NCBI GenBank assembly: GCA_021927905.1 | Contig: BLLK01000051.1 | Span: 1,116,001-1,180,000, forward strand | Direction: 5' to 3' | From: Chaetoceros tenuissimus | Taxonomy: Eukaryota; Bacillariophyta; Thalassiosirophyceae; Chaetocerotales; Chaetocerotaceae | DNA length: 64,000 nucleotides | In this document: positions 1 through 10,081 of the stretch, piece by piece | Position numbering within the stretch: position 1 is the first letter of the stretch | Layout of the letters: each line of letters begins with the position of its first letter | Notes under the pieces: model-generated | What the model was told of the DNA's origin: nothing | What the model saw: the letters and a program-made list of their open reading frames with translations, nothing else | Databases searched by the model: none | Program-made: the position numbers and the translations under genes

Positions 1-1338
1 GTTCTAAATTTTCATAGACAACCTTGTCTTCCTGTGGCTGTTGCTCTACTACTTCAACATCGTCATTTTCCATAACCTCCTTCTTTTCCATAATCCCAGG
101 ATCTTCATCATTAGAAGTTGCAATAGACTTGTAATGATTCTTATCATAAGCTAGTACCTCCAATAGAATCCACAGAGATCCACCAACTGCAACTCCCATG
201 ACAATCTGAAAGTTACGTTGGTTGGTAGGGGTAAGAAGATCGAGAGTTGTTCCAATTCCAATGGTAATAACGGCAAGTAACAATGTCAACCATCCTAGTC
301 TTTTGTGAAAGATCTCCCAAATGAAGCGAAGGGTAGTCTTTTCTTCTCCTTCTTTTGGCGCATGTGGTCTAATGAGCGCATTGAATGGCTGAAGGATACC
401 TAGAATCATGACAGTCATTCCCAATGCAGCATGTGGGTAGTAATGAGTTCCATCTCCTTTTCTAGAAAGAGCCCTAAAGTTATGAAGTGCAATTCCCCAT
501 CCTGCAACTGCAAAAACAAGTCCAAGAGGTTGCATGATTCTATGCAACTTGAACCACCATCCATCTGGACGATGCTTTCCAAATCTTGCAAGAATGGCTC
601 CAGATGGAAGAAGGAATCCCCATGCGAACATCATAAGACCTCCATGTGCGATGATGAGACGTTTAAGTCTTCCTGAATCCTTGATGATTCTTGGAGGTGC
701 AAGTTGTGGAACTCCGGCGCAAAGATCATCAAACTCGTCAGCATGAGCAACCTCTTCTACTCTGATGATTGCTGGAGATCTAAATGTGGCACCTTTCTCT
801 ACGAATCCTCTGATCGCCATTCTCAATCCTCGTTCTACTTTGCCAGGACCATTTTCTAAGCTTGTGCTCTCACAGTCAGCACAAATAGCATTAGCATAGG
901 CCCAATCTCTGACCATAGTGTTATCGTCCAAACGCCCTATGGTACAGTGGTTTCATTGTTCATTATTTATGAGAATATATAAAAAAGATGCAATAGGTTG
1001 AAGTATAGAGAGCAAAAGATACTTCACTTACATTCACGTCCATATCTAGTTTCTGAACCAGTCTCGTCCTCCAATACATTCAAAACTTCAAAAGAACTTG
1101 CCAAGCAATGTGGGACGTCAATTAGACAATGCACAGAATGGGAAAGAGGTCCAGTTGTGCCCAATGTAGCAATTGCCCTGTTTTCAAAGAGTACTCCAAG
1201 ATCGATACAATAGCGATCCATGATGAATCCTTGTACACAAACTGTGTCTCCTGCTTTTGCAATTGGCAATCCATCTTTTGCAGCGTGAACAAGTGTGCTT
1301 CCATAGAGAAGCAATGATGATAGGTTGAAAAAGTTCAT
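1..1338 (-). CDS. Secreted-domain/cytochrome b561-type membrane protein, 3' part cut by window
   Basis: Two exons: 1338-1032 and 936 running off the window start; the intron (937-1031) has GTAAGT/ATAG ends and joins the frame as ..GREWRLDDN... An N-terminal signal peptide is followed by a Cys-rich domain (DRYCIDLG, HSVHCLIDV) that I recall only as an uncharacterised module next to b561 domains in algae. The second exon has a b561/ferric-reductase-like core: hydrophobic segments with His in AHGGLMMFAWG, LHRIMQPLG, YYPHAALGM and HKRLGWLTLL, the four positions expected for two b hemes. After the last helix comes an acidic cytosolic tail rich in E, V and Q. Likely role is transmembrane electron transfer from a cytosolic donor; the physiological acceptor cannot be told from sequence. 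The C-terminus lies outside the window. Confidence 0.8.
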
Positions 1339-1717
1339 ATCTGGTATTCAATTTTGATTCTTTTAATTTTATGTGGTGTAAGCAGTTTGCTTGCTTCAAA
1401 AACAGATGGTGGATGTTCTCAGGAGGCTGCTCGTAAAAAGATCTATCGTACCAAAAAGGGAAAGCCATAAAGGGAAAGCCATAAACTTTAAGCTAAATCT
1501 GTCAAGAGGTCAGTTTATTTAATGATTTCGGAGAAACTGTTTTACCGAAAGTCGGGGGACGACGCAAATTTTAGGATTGTCTTGGGATATTTTCATTTCA
1601 TTCCACAGTTCCACATTCGCACTTTCCACCCTTCCACTTTTTCATTTGAATGATATTCCCTTTTCTTTTGCCGTGATGATTGAAACAGCCCCAAAACTTC
1701 AATCATCATGAGACCAT

Positions 1718-2740
1718 TTATTCATCCTTGGAGAGAAGATCATCTTCTACAACCTTTCCCTTATTGTTGTAAAGTTTGAAAGATTTTGGAAGGAAATAAT
1801 CAGAAAAGCCTTCTGGAGTATTAATTTGAATACCTCCAAGGACTGCAATTTTTCCATCAGTGACGCCTCCAGCAGAAGCTTTTACAATACGCTCCACCAT
1901 TTCGGACTGTGCATCATAAAGTGCATATGGAAGCTCGACCATTTTATCTTTTGCCTCTTCAAGACGCTCCGCATATGGAAGGAGCATATCACCTACATAC
2001 GCTTGCTGAGCAGCGATAGGTTCATCTGGAATTTCAGCCTCCTCTGCATCACCAGCGAGGACAGAAGCAACATATCCAGAAGCAGCAACCGCAGACCCAC
2101 AGCACGATCCACCATTCTTGCGTCCACGACGCTCAACAGTTCCTACTTTCCCTTTTGAGTCAACTCCGACATGAGGACCATAAATCATGAGTGTAGACCC
2201 TCCATCTGGAATATGAGCAGCCATAGCTCCAAATGCTACAGCACCACCAAAGGGAAATCCAGCAAGACCTCCCATGTTAAAATTATGAGTGTAGACACTT
2301 GCCAAATCGGTCTCTAGAGGTCTATTCACTTCATCACAGCAAAGAGAACATGCTACAAGAGTCTTTTCACTATCATACCCATTCTCGGAAAGGGTAGTAT
2401 CAATCATTGATACAAGTTCTTGGTTCGTAAGAGCACCTGGAAAAGCCTTGACTGCCTTTGGGAAAGCTTTAGTCGATGATGGAACGGATACATTTACTTC
2501 TCCCTCGGTGAGAATGGCAAGCATACTATTTTTATTAAGTGCTTTACGTTCAAGGAATGGGATTTCTGGAAAAGCTTTCTTGACCATTTGGTTGAGTTCC
2601 TTGTCAGTTTTCTCAGCTAGAGCTGCTGAGTCTGCCATGGAAAGTTGAGTAGTAGAGTGAGCCGGAGCAACATTTGTTGGAGCAAACGCCGCAGTTCCAG
2701 AGAGAGTAGCTGCAAGGACTGTCAATGCTGAAATCTTCAT
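1718..2740 (-). CDS. Theta-type carbonic anhydrase, LCIB/LCIC family, plastid-targeted
   Basis: 340 aa, intronless. The N-terminus is a signal peptide ending in an AAFAP motif, the diatom ASAFAP-type signal for import into the complex plastid. The body matches the LCIB family: CCDEVNR (134-140), NMGGLAGFPFGG (155-166), YGPH (187-190) and GSCCG (212-215). C134, H190 and C214 have the same spacing (56 and 24 residues) as the zinc ligands I recall for the Phaeodactylum LCIB enzyme (C307, H363, C387); D136 and R140 are the likely acid/base pair. It should interconvert CO2 and bicarbonate near the pyrenoid as part of the CO2-concentrating mechanism; the exact plastid compartment is not visible. 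It diverges from COQ4 across a 330-bp promoter holding TGACGTCA elements. Family assignment is firm; activity is inferred. Confidence 0.9.
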   Translation of the reverse strand: MKISALTVLAATLSGTAAFAPTNVAPAHSTTQLSMADSAALAEKTDKELNQMVKKAFPEIPFLERKALNKNSMLAILTEGEVNVSVPSSTKAFPKAVKAFPGALTNQELVSMIDTTLSENGYDSEKTLVACSLCCDEVNRPLETDLASVYTHNFNMGGLAGFPFGGAVAFGAMAAHIPDGGSTLMIYGPHVGVDSKGKVGTVERRGRKNGGSCCGSAVAASGYVASVLAGDAEEAEIPDEPIAAQQAYVGDMLLPYAERLEEAKDKMVELPYALYDAQSEMVERIVKASAGGVTDGKIAVLGGIQINTPEGFSDYFLPKSFKLYNNKGKVVEDDLLSKDE

Positions 2741-2883
2741 GGTGAAGTAATAATTTGTAGATAGTAAAGTAGTTTGTGAATGAGCGAGTAAAAGGAGTGC
2801 CTAGTCTAGGTAGCAATTAGATCAAGATATGTTTTTGAATGCATTGCTGTTGTTTCACTGTGTTGTTACCGTATCTTTCATGT

Positions 2884-2935
2884 TGACGTCAAAAGTACGT
2901 GGTGAAAACGTAGTGATGCTCGATCTACGACGTCA
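2884..2935. promoter_or_regulatory. CRE-like elements in divergent theta-CA/COQ4 promoter
   Basis: A perfect palindrome TGACGTCA lies at 2884-2891, and a second ACGTCA (TGACGT on the other strand) at 2930-2935. They sit 144 and 190 bp upstream of the carbonic anhydrase start and 136 to 187 bp upstream of COQ4. TGACGT-type elements are the CO2/cAMP-responsive elements described in Phaeodactylum carbonic anhydrase promoters, bound by bZIP factors. Function here is inference from motif and position. Confidence 0.5.
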
Positions 2936-3070
2936 CTGACAGCTTTAGACGCGTGTCAACCACAAAATTCTGAAAGCATTGGTAAAAGAAGCACCGCCAG
3001 TCAGCAAAGAAGCGCACATAAATACTATGCTATCTAATGGAACAGTTCATGATACAATTCAAATTCAATC

Positions 3071-3865
3071 ATGTCCTCCTCAGCACTAAAACAGACAAGT
3101 AGTAGATTATCACGATCGTTCCTGTCGAGAACATCAAGAGCCATCAGCACTCGACAGCTATCTTCCAACAGTGAACCCTTTTACGGAAGTCCAAGGGAAG
3201 AACGAAAGCATCTCTCCCCTCTGCAATCTATTTCACTTGCAGTCTATTCCGCTACAAATGCATTTCTAAACCCTGAACGGCATGATATGGTGGCTACACT
3301 TGCAGAAGTAACTGGAGAAGTCTCTTTGCAAAATATACTTTTAGAAATGAAGAATGATCATGTAGGTCAACGAATCTTACTTGACAAACCACGTGTTGAT
3401 ACTGCTTCGATAGATATCGATGCATTGGGACAATTGCCAGAGAATACATTTGGATATGGATATTATAAATTTTTAAAACATCATGGTTTTAATCCTGATG
3501 AAAGGGCAAAAGTGAAATATATCCAAGATGAAGAATTGCATTATGTCATGACGAGATATAGACAATCACATGATTTCTTTCATGTAGTGACGGATCTTCC
3601 ACCGAGTATTCCTGGTGAATTGGCATTAAAGTATGTGGAGTTGTTTCAGATTGGCTTGCCTGTATGTGCCTTGAGTGCGACGGTGGGAAGTATGAAATTG
3701 AATGCAGAGGATCGGAAAATATGGAAAGAAAAGTATTTGCCTTGGGCTATTAGAGTTGGGAAAGGTGGAAAGAAGTGGATGAATGTTTATTGGGAACAAG
3801 AATTTGAAACAGATTTGCAAGAATTGCGTACTAAGCTCGGAATAGAGACTGCTCCTACCTTGTAA
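3071..3865 (+). CDS. COQ4: COQ4, ubiquinone biosynthesis protein
   Basis: 264 aa, intronless. A basic, Ser/Arg-rich N-terminus (about 1-35) looks like a mitochondrial presequence. The core is a COQ4 domain with the metal-binding signature HDxxHx11E, here H167-D168-x2-H171-x11-E183. Conserved flanks include NTFGYGYYKFL before it and the WAxRxG-type segment at the C-terminus (PWAIRVGKGGKKWMNVYWE). In other eukaryotes COQ4 organises the CoQ synthome on the matrix face of the inner membrane and has been linked to removal of the ring carboxyl. Length is normal. The gene converges on the downstream PLC-like gene with 59 bp between stops. Confidence 0.93.
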   Translation: MSSSALKQTSSRLSRSFLSRTSRAISTRQLSSNSEPFYGSPREERKHLSPLQSISLAVYSATNAFLNPERHDMVATLAEVTGEVSLQNILLEMKNDHVGQRILLDKPRVDTASIDIDALGQLPENTFGYGYYKFLKHHGFNPDERAKVKYIQDEELHYVMTRYRQSHDFFHVVTDLPPSIPGELALKYVELFQIGLPVCALSATVGSMKLNAEDRKIWKEKYLPWAIRVGKGGKKWMNVYWEQEFETDLQELRTKLGIETAPTL

Positions 3866-3924
3866 TTTATTATTCAATGAAATTTACTTTATAATAATGT
3901 TACACCATGTTATGCAATTCTAGT

Positions 3925-5689
3925 CTATTGCATAGCTGTATTCCCTCTTGGCCAATCATCTCTCCGCCCAAACTTTGGATCATTCCAATATTGAAAGTTA
4001 TTCTTTGTCATTCTATTGTATACTGTCGAAAATGTTTTCAAGCATTCATCGTGTTCCTCTTGGGTTGAATTCAAGCAACTCGAGGCTACATTGTAAAGAA
4101 TAATGACGTCGACAACCGCAAATCTACTATATAAATATGATGTATCCATATCTTTCTTTCGTCTTCCTTCCAAAGTCATGGGACCGACTCGTAAAGTACC
4201 ATTTACATCATAACCATCTAAATAGAAAGCATTTGGGAAGTAGACCTTGGTAACATCAAGTTTGATCTGTTCCATAGCCTCACTAAAGATGATTTGATTG
4301 TAGTAGTTTTGAAGTTGAGCAATGTCTAAAAGAGAAGTTGGACAAATCGCATTCCCTGGAATGTTCACTTTCTTGATGCAAGAATCAAATGGATCAATGG
4401 GTAAAAACCGTTTCTTCAATGCAGATATGAATTGCCAATCTGAAGATGCAGTATTCATTCCCAACAAATGAAACAATTGTTTTGACCTATCTTTCTCTTT
4501 ATGAGTATGGAACAAATATTCCTGCTGCTGTTCTAAACGGATTCTTTCTTGATAGACACTTCCACCATATGTATTCACAATCATTTTTCCATCATAAGCA
4601 AATGAAGATGAATTTGCAAACTCTTCATAGTCGCTCACGAATGCAACTAAACGATGGTTTCGCTTAATCAAATCATGAATACCTGTCGACCAAAAGTCAG
4701 ATATAGCTGTATCAAGCATCAATCCTTGAAATAAATCCATGATACGAAACCAAAATTTATGTTTCTCATCGATTGGTACTTTGGGATAAGCTTCTTCTCC
4801 AGTTTGACTTGTACTTCCTTCCCGACTGAACCAAATCACTACAATTTCATTAGAATGCTCATCTAGCCAATCTCGAATATCTTTTAAATACTCTATAGCA
4901 GGCTGATTTGTCAACAAGCTATGAATACCATACCAATCTGGTGTCGATTCAGATCCATCTATAATTTTACTTTCAAACATGATACGAAAATCGAAAAACC
5001 GTATCCCATTATTCAGTTGTTGAACTATATCAAGCTTTTGACTTTGACCATTCAGACGAATCATTTCTTCAAATTCTTTTGGAAGTACATTGATGTCGCT
5101 GATAACTTTAATAATTTCTTCATAGGAATCAGCTGCTGTGAATGAAAGTGATAAAGAAAGATCATATGATAAACAATCGTGCGACCCTGGCAAGGAGATT
5201 GATGAAAGAGTAGAATTTTGAAATGATTTCAGATGCAATAGAGAACCCATCCAATTGGATAAAGACTTTGGAGGCTCTTGATATTTTGGTTCCAATGGGC
5301 ATTGGGATTCAAATTCTATATTTTTTTTTGGAGAACTTAAACCTTTTCCATTACATCTTTGTTCCCAAGGATCCCATACACATATCGTACTATCAGTCGA
5401 TGAAATGGATTCATTTAGTTTGGACCTTGATTCTTCGTGAAAGTAACGAGTCCCTATACATGATGCACCTATAGAGTAAAGCCATGAGAACTAATGTGAA
5501 TAACGAATAAATCATGGTACCTAATACATATGAACGCTTACATGAATCGTTGTCAGTACAAGGAGGACTAGAAGAATCTCGCTCTTGAAGCCGACTTTCG
5601 GCGCTGAAAGGTTCTTTTCTATTTCGATGCAGGTCAATAAAAAGCCAGAATATAATCAATACTGTAGAAGTTAATTGTATTTGTAGCAT
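3925..5689 (-). CDS. PI-PLC X-domain (PLCXD-like) protein with N-terminal membrane anchor
   Basis: Two exons, 5689-5542 and 5468-3925 (intron 5469-5541, GTAAGC...ATAG); the spliced product is 563 aa. Residues about 3-20 form a hydrophobic signal or anchor, so the catalytic domain is probably lumenal or extracellular. The X domain starts near SLPGSHDCLSY and contains the first His (GSHD), FFDFRIMF, a second His in DWYGIHSLL and the strand NEIVVIWFSREG. No Y, C2, PH or EF-hand domain follows, which fits the PLCXD/bacterial-like class that cleaves phosphoinositides or GPI-type heads without calcium domains. The C-terminal third has conserved-looking Cys and ends RRDDWPRGN. Substrate cannot be stated. 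An ORF over the intron reading into a false transmembrane segment is an artefact. Confidence 0.78.
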
Positions 5690-6019
5690 CGCATCTATAT
5701 GTCTACATTACTTGAAAGTAATAACACAGTAGAGAATTGAAGAATAAGAATGCGTTTACTACTCGTATTTGTTCTTTTCTGTATGTACGTACATGAATAT
5801 TCTAGTAGAAATGTGTTTAGTGAGCCCTTTTCTTGCTCACATTTCTAAATTTGCGGAGCAGTCCTTTCCTTTTTTCAAAACGGCCAGTATTGTACATAAA
5901 AGAAAGTTGTATTAGGCTACTTTTTACTGCTTTGAAATATATTTGAGTTGTAAAATAATCTTAGCTTCGAACAATATTCTGAATTTCTTTTGTAGTACGT
6001 ATTTAGTTGATTAATGCAA
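5690..6019. other. Intergenic, nothing recognised
   Basis: AT-rich spacer holding the promoter of the PLC-like gene and the 3' end of the sulfotransferase-like gene, both on the minus strand. No ORF, repeat or RNA signal was found. Confidence 0.5.
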
Positions 6020-7030
6020 TTAATGCCAGTGTAAGAATCCACTTGGACATTGCAAAAGATCATTTTCCATGATACGAGTTTTACCTTGACAAGTAACATC
6101 TTTTTTTAGACCAAGAGACCATTCTAGGAAATATTTCTTTTCATTAAGCCAATCCTCAAGCGATACTTTCTCTGTGGTGCCATGCGATAAAGCGACGAAT
6201 ATCTTCTTTTTCTTGTCAGACGCAGCATTGACGTGAACGGACTGTTCCAACATTTGAGGGCAATGCTTTTCAGCAAGTAATGTATACAAAGTATTGGCCT
6301 CTTTGTAGTCCATGAATACAAGATTTGATCTATTCTCTTCAAATGATTGATATGTTTCACATGTCAATATTTTTCCCATACCTACAGGTACTTCATCTCT
6401 TCCACTGGATATGATTTTATCAACTAAATCTATTTCAGCAATAGTGCAGGACTCATTAGTCGATTCAAAGAATTCAAATCGAGATGTAGTTCTTTCGCCG
6501 GTGCAATATTTCATTGTTGCATGTTTAATAGCTGATAGGAGTCGGTCAGTCTCTTCACGATGAATGTAAACTACAAGTGTATCGCTTGTAACCCCTTTGA
6601 TCAAATTAATAAAGTGTTCCGCTTTCACTACATGCGATGCGAAAAGTCTAGGGATTTGAAAGGACATTGTCAGTGCTCTTTTGAGAACTTCTTCATGATT
6701 TACAAAATTGTCAGGAATCAATTTATGGCCTGGGTAGCAATGATTCGCAAATACGATGGATGACGACCCTGCTGCTTTATCTGGCATCACAATTACTATC
6801 TGAGAGAATTGATCGATCATATCTTGAAGTTTTGGTACTGAGATGCATGATGCATTTCTTTCTAATCTTTTCGTGGTAGGAGCTCCATAATTCTTTAAAC
6901 AAGTCATTCCATTTCCATCATTAGAATCAAACGTAAAGTGAGAAGTACTCTGAGAGATTAAAAAAAAAAGCACAAAAATGGAAAGGAAGCTCCCTAATAA
7001 AGTTATTGTTGAGACAGAACTTGTTGTCAT
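6020..7030 (-). CDS. Type II membrane protein, sulfotransferase-like
   Basis: 336 aa, single exon, ATG start. Residues 8-26 are a hydrophobic signal-anchor. A strand-loop IVIVMPDKAAGSSS near residue 78 resembles the PAPS 5'-phosphosulfate loop of Golgi sulfotransferases, and LVVYIHREETDRLLSAIKH near 150-170 resembles the strand plus Arg/Ser helix that binds the 3'-phosphate. Several Cys and N-glycosylation sites (NAS, NES, NRS) fit a Golgi-lumen enzyme, possibly acting on sulfated polysaccharides. The similarity is structural and weak; it could be a member of an uncharacterised diatom family. Start upstream of 7030 is bounded by no further Met in frame. Confidence 0.5.
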   Translation of the reverse strand: MTTSSVSTITLLGSFLSIFVLFFLISQSTSHFTFDSNDGNGMTCLKNYGAPTTKRLERNASCISVPKLQDMIDQFSQIVIVMPDKAAGSSSIVFANHCYPGHKLIPDNFVNHEEVLKRALTMSFQIPRLFASHVVKAEHFINLIKGVTSDTLVVYIHREETDRLLSAIKHATMKYCTGERTTSRFEFFESTNESCTIAEIDLVDKIISSGRDEVPVGMGKILTCETYQSFEENRSNLVFMDYKEANTLYTLLAEKHCPQMLEQSVHVNAASDKKKKIFVALSHGTTEKVSLEDWLNEKKYFLEWSLGLKKDVTCQGKTRIMENDLLQCPSGFLHWH

Positions 7031-7177
7031 GGTAAAATGTATTATGTGAGTTCAGAGGCTTTATGGATAACTTGTTTAGAAAATTTGCTGACTTACTAGC
7101 TATCCTACACTCAAGCAGTTCCATACTTTTTATAATGGTAATCAGTCCAATCTCATCTTACCGTATGTAGTTTATTT

Positions 7178-7244
7178 TCCATCAGTCCAAATACTTCATG
7201 AAAGATTGTTATGAGGAAGATTCAACGATGATTCAAAGCAGACG
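7178..7244 (+). repeat. 67-bp direct repeat, copy 1
   Basis: Begins TCCATCAGTCCAAATACTTC and ends AAAGCAGACG. The same 67 bases recur at 7281-7347 with no difference seen, 103 bp downstream, between two genes. The sequence following copy 1 (about 7231-7275) has a diverged partial relative at 7466-7512. Confidence 0.9.
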
Positions 7245-7280
7245 ATGTAGTGTGTCCTTTCTCCATCACTTCGTTACAAA

Positions 7281-7347
7281 TCCATCAGTCCAAATACTTC
7301 ATGAAAGATTGTTATGAGGAAGATTCAACGATGATTCAAAGCAGACG
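7281..7347 (+). repeat. 67-bp direct repeat, copy 2
   Basis: Identical to 7178-7244. With the diverged stretch at about 7466-7512 it makes a short array of roughly 100-bp spacing in the spacer between the sulfotransferase-like gene and the small plus-strand gene. It has no coding potential and no palindromic ends, so a local duplication is more likely than a transposon. Confidence 0.9.
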
Positions 7348-7759
7348 GAAGTTCTTCGGCCTGCATAAAGTCCCTGTATTAATACTTTCACTGGATCTGA
7401 TCGCTCCACGTTGTAGATAATAAATTAAGAATAGTGATGCAGTCCTCTGGTCTTCAATAAAGCAGATTCAAAGCAGATGGTGTAGAAGTGTCCTTCCTCC
7501 ATCTGTTCGTTTAGAAAAGTGATGCGACTTCAAAATGTCCCGTCAATGTCCGTTGAAAATAGCAGGAATTATCTTCGAATAGAATGTAAAAGAACAGAAT
7601 AGAAGCTAAAAGAATACCACAGGGAACGAGAACACGCGTATGCAGTTGAAACGATTGCTGGATGCCGGAATTATTATGCAAAATTCTGGTCACATATTCA
7701 GGTCGGCAGGTCGTACCTTATATATAGAAAAGAATAAAGCGAAAGTTTTCTCATAGAAA

Positions 7760-8328
7760 ATGAGTTGTATAAAACATACCCACACCAGCTCTACAAAGGG
7801 CAGAGGAACAAAGCAAGTATCTTTTGGCTTCATTAGGATACGAGAGTTTTTAGTTTGCCCAGGCGATTCACCAAGGTAAGAAGAAAATTCGTAAGAGAGT
7901 ACCATGTGCCTGAGTTGTTTCAAGAATACCTTCTCATCTCTGATTTATTCATATCCAGTGTCAGTGACGGACCTCCACTTTCACTATCATGGGAACAAGT
8001 TGGAGAATCGACTGTAGAGATTGGACATAATGATGAACAAGTGGATACTAAACGGACAGGATTTGAACGTAACCTATCTGTATCGTCAGAGCTGTCATTA
8101 AGTAACAACTGCCCCAGACTCTCACATACTGAGCGCAGAGCAATACTTAGAAACCTTGGTTACTCGTACAAATCAATTCAAGAGTCTACAAATAATGCAG
8201 CCATGGCAAGGAGGGAAAGGGAGAAAGTTGCTACGGCTTACAAGATGAAAAGGAAAAGAACAGAACGGATCAAAGAGTTCTTTCATTGCAAGAGAGGTCC
8301 AGGTGTTCGAGCACTCTTAGTTTCCTAG
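7760..8328 (+). CDS. Small conserved diatom protein with FGxIxIREF / GPPLSLSWE motif
   Basis: Two exons, 7760-7875 and 7959-8328, intron GTAAGA...CCAG; 161 aa. The ATG at 7760 follows an in-frame TAG. Splicing recreates one motif across the junction: VSFGFIRIREF then GDSP, joined to SVSDGPPLSLSWEQ. I recall this pattern (SVxFGxVxIREY ... GDNPSVSxGPPLxLxWE) from many uncharacterised diatom proteins; no function is known to me. The rest is polar, with a basic C-terminal helix rich in R and K (MARREREKVATAYKMKRKR), suggesting a nuclear or nucleic-acid-associated protein. The unspliced reading gives a different, non-conserved N-terminus, which supports the intron. Confidence 0.75.
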
Positions 8329-8830
8329 GGGTGCATAAAAGAAAGAATAAGATCACACATCATTTGTAACGTTGATCGAAATACAGTTTTGAAGTTTTCA
8401 AGATTCGTGAATGATTTCTTGCAAAGAATTCAATGACGAAACTTATTGATTGTAATAGTTGTATATATTAGGTAATTTTACTAGATAGACTTTATGTATG
8501 ATAGAGCTTTGAATAGAATACTTATCGTTGATAGTCCAAAATAATGTAATGAATTGGCCCAATCATTGAGAAATGTATATTCATAAAACTTTGGAACAGT
8601 CTGGAACATGCTTCTCTTTTTCATTTCTATTCTCTTGACTCACGACACTTTTCCATACTAGGTGTGTGATGCAAGAATACAGCAATTCTGTGTGATGGGA
8701 TCTTGGAATAGATTTCAAACCTTGGTATGAAAAAAAATATCGACATTGTAAATAGAAACTATATGAATTTTTATCATTTCAGTGTAGAAATTCGACTCCC
8801 TTACTAATATACACTATAATAACAAATAAA
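8329..8830. other. Intergenic, convergent 3' ends
   Basis: AT-rich spacer between a plus-strand and a minus-strand gene that converge. No ORF or repeat is supported. Confidence 0.5.
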
Positions 8831-10081
8831 TCAAAAATCTCGCAACGCATTGAATAGTAACTGAACAGGAAAAGGAATATCATCATCATCTGAATCATCA
8901 TCATCGGAGAAATCAGGGTCGCGCTCAAGCTCTATATGAAACATACACTCGTTCGGGACACGAAACGTTCCATGCAAGTCTCCCTTGACTTGTCCATATT
9001 TCAATTCACATATATTATCATCGTCGCAACTCATATCATCAGTCTCTTTGATTCTTACATTTCCATCATCCACATCATTGACTAGATGGCATTGCTTTAA
9101 ATTAGGACACTCTAAAATATTCACATTGGCCTGTTTGAGCACAAAGGTCTCCAATGAATTACTTTTAATATCCAAAGGATAATTCACTTGCTCCAAAAAG
9201 TGCTTAGGATTTCCAAACACTGTAATTTCCAATTCTTTCAACTTTTGCATTTTGGAAATCGCCGTACAAATATCATTCAACCCAGTATAAAATGCATCCG
9301 TTTCTTTGATGGACAAACTATGACATAAAAACAACTCGAGTCTTTCAAGTGTATGACAAAAAGTATCCAATATTGGTCGATGATAGACTTCAATTTTGAG
9401 ATTGACCAATAAACTCTTGAGAACGGGTTGTTGTTTGACACCTAGACTCTGTACAATGGCATCATGAAGGGTATAATCAGCATTCAAAATATTCAATGGA
9501 AGATAATTACTTTCCAACATGTTGACATGTGTCAAATCCATGAATAAACTCTGAGGACCCACATCTGGTTTCGATAAAGTTTTAAACTCTTGTAATTTTG
9601 CGAAATTACAGTTTGTAATGAGATATTGATGGAGATGCATTGCTCGCATGGACATGTCATGTCCCACTACGAATTTTTGAAACGCAACCTTGTTACGGAT
9701 ACACCATAGTAGGAAATCTAAAACATATGGTGTTTCAAAGTTGTCATATCCAATGATTGGATTCATTTGTAGATATAAAAGAGCGAATTTGAGAGTTGAC
9801 TTGGAGATACTTCCATAGCTTTGAAGTAGACGCTTGAGATATATGGGAATGTTTTCTTTTACCAGAGGACCGGCTTGAAAATCCAAAAAGGAGAGAATAT
9901 TGAAATGAATTTCAATTTGAAATTCTTCAAATGGACATGAAGGGCTTGCTGAGTCAACTATACTTGGGAGTATGGATGTGTTGTGTCGTGAAGACACTGG
10001 AATATTGTTTGCAGTTACTGGTACTGGTCTTGTCGGTGACTTGAGCCTGATTCTTTTGAACGTTCCATTTCGTGTGCTCAT
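8831..10081 (-). CDS. F-box/LRR-like hypothetical protein
   Basis: 416 aa, intronless. After a Thr/Pro/Ser N-terminus, residues about 50-75 (CPFEEFQIEIHFNILSFLDF) look like an F-box-type helix. The middle and C-terminal parts carry irregular leucine-rich strands (LKSLLVNLKIEVY, LERLELFLCHSL, LKELEITVFG, LETFVLKQANV), consistent with degenerate LRRs. The tail is strongly acidic (SDDDDSDDDD). A role as a ubiquitin-ligase substrate adaptor is possible but unproven; the F-box match is weak. It diverges from the plastid HA-domain gene, with 356 bp between starts. Confidence 0.6.
   Translation of the reverse strand: MSTRNGTFKRIRLKSPTRPVPVTANNIPVSSRHNTSILPSIVDSASPSCPFEEFQIEIHFNILSFLDFQAGPLVKENIPIYLKRLLQSYGSISKSTLKFALLYLQMNPIIGYDNFETPYVLDFLLWCIRNKVAFQKFVVGHDMSMRAMHLHQYLITNCNFAKLQEFKTLSKPDVGPQSLFMDLTHVNMLESNYLPLNILNADYTLHDAIVQSLGVKQQPVLKSLLVNLKIEVYHRPILDTFCHTLERLELFLCHSLSIKETDAFYTGLNDICTAISKMQKLKELEITVFGNPKHFLEQVNYPLDIKSNSLETFVLKQANVNILECPNLKQCHLVNDVDDGNVRIKETDDMSCDDDNICELKYGQVKGDLHGTFRVPNECMFHIELERDPDFSDDDDSDDDDIPFPVQLLFNALRDF

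Noticed and set aside
4100-4112. TGACGT inside the PLC-like coding sequence
   Set aside because: Single hexamer in coding DNA, expected by chance.
5411-5689. 92-aa minus-strand ORF with a C-terminal transmembrane segment
   Set aside because: The segment is intron sequence of the PLC-like gene; a GTAAGC/ATAG intron restores the frame.
7511-7693. Minus-strand ORF with a hydrophobic segment
   Set aside because: It needs a GTG start, lies in promoter DNA with repeats, and has no family features.
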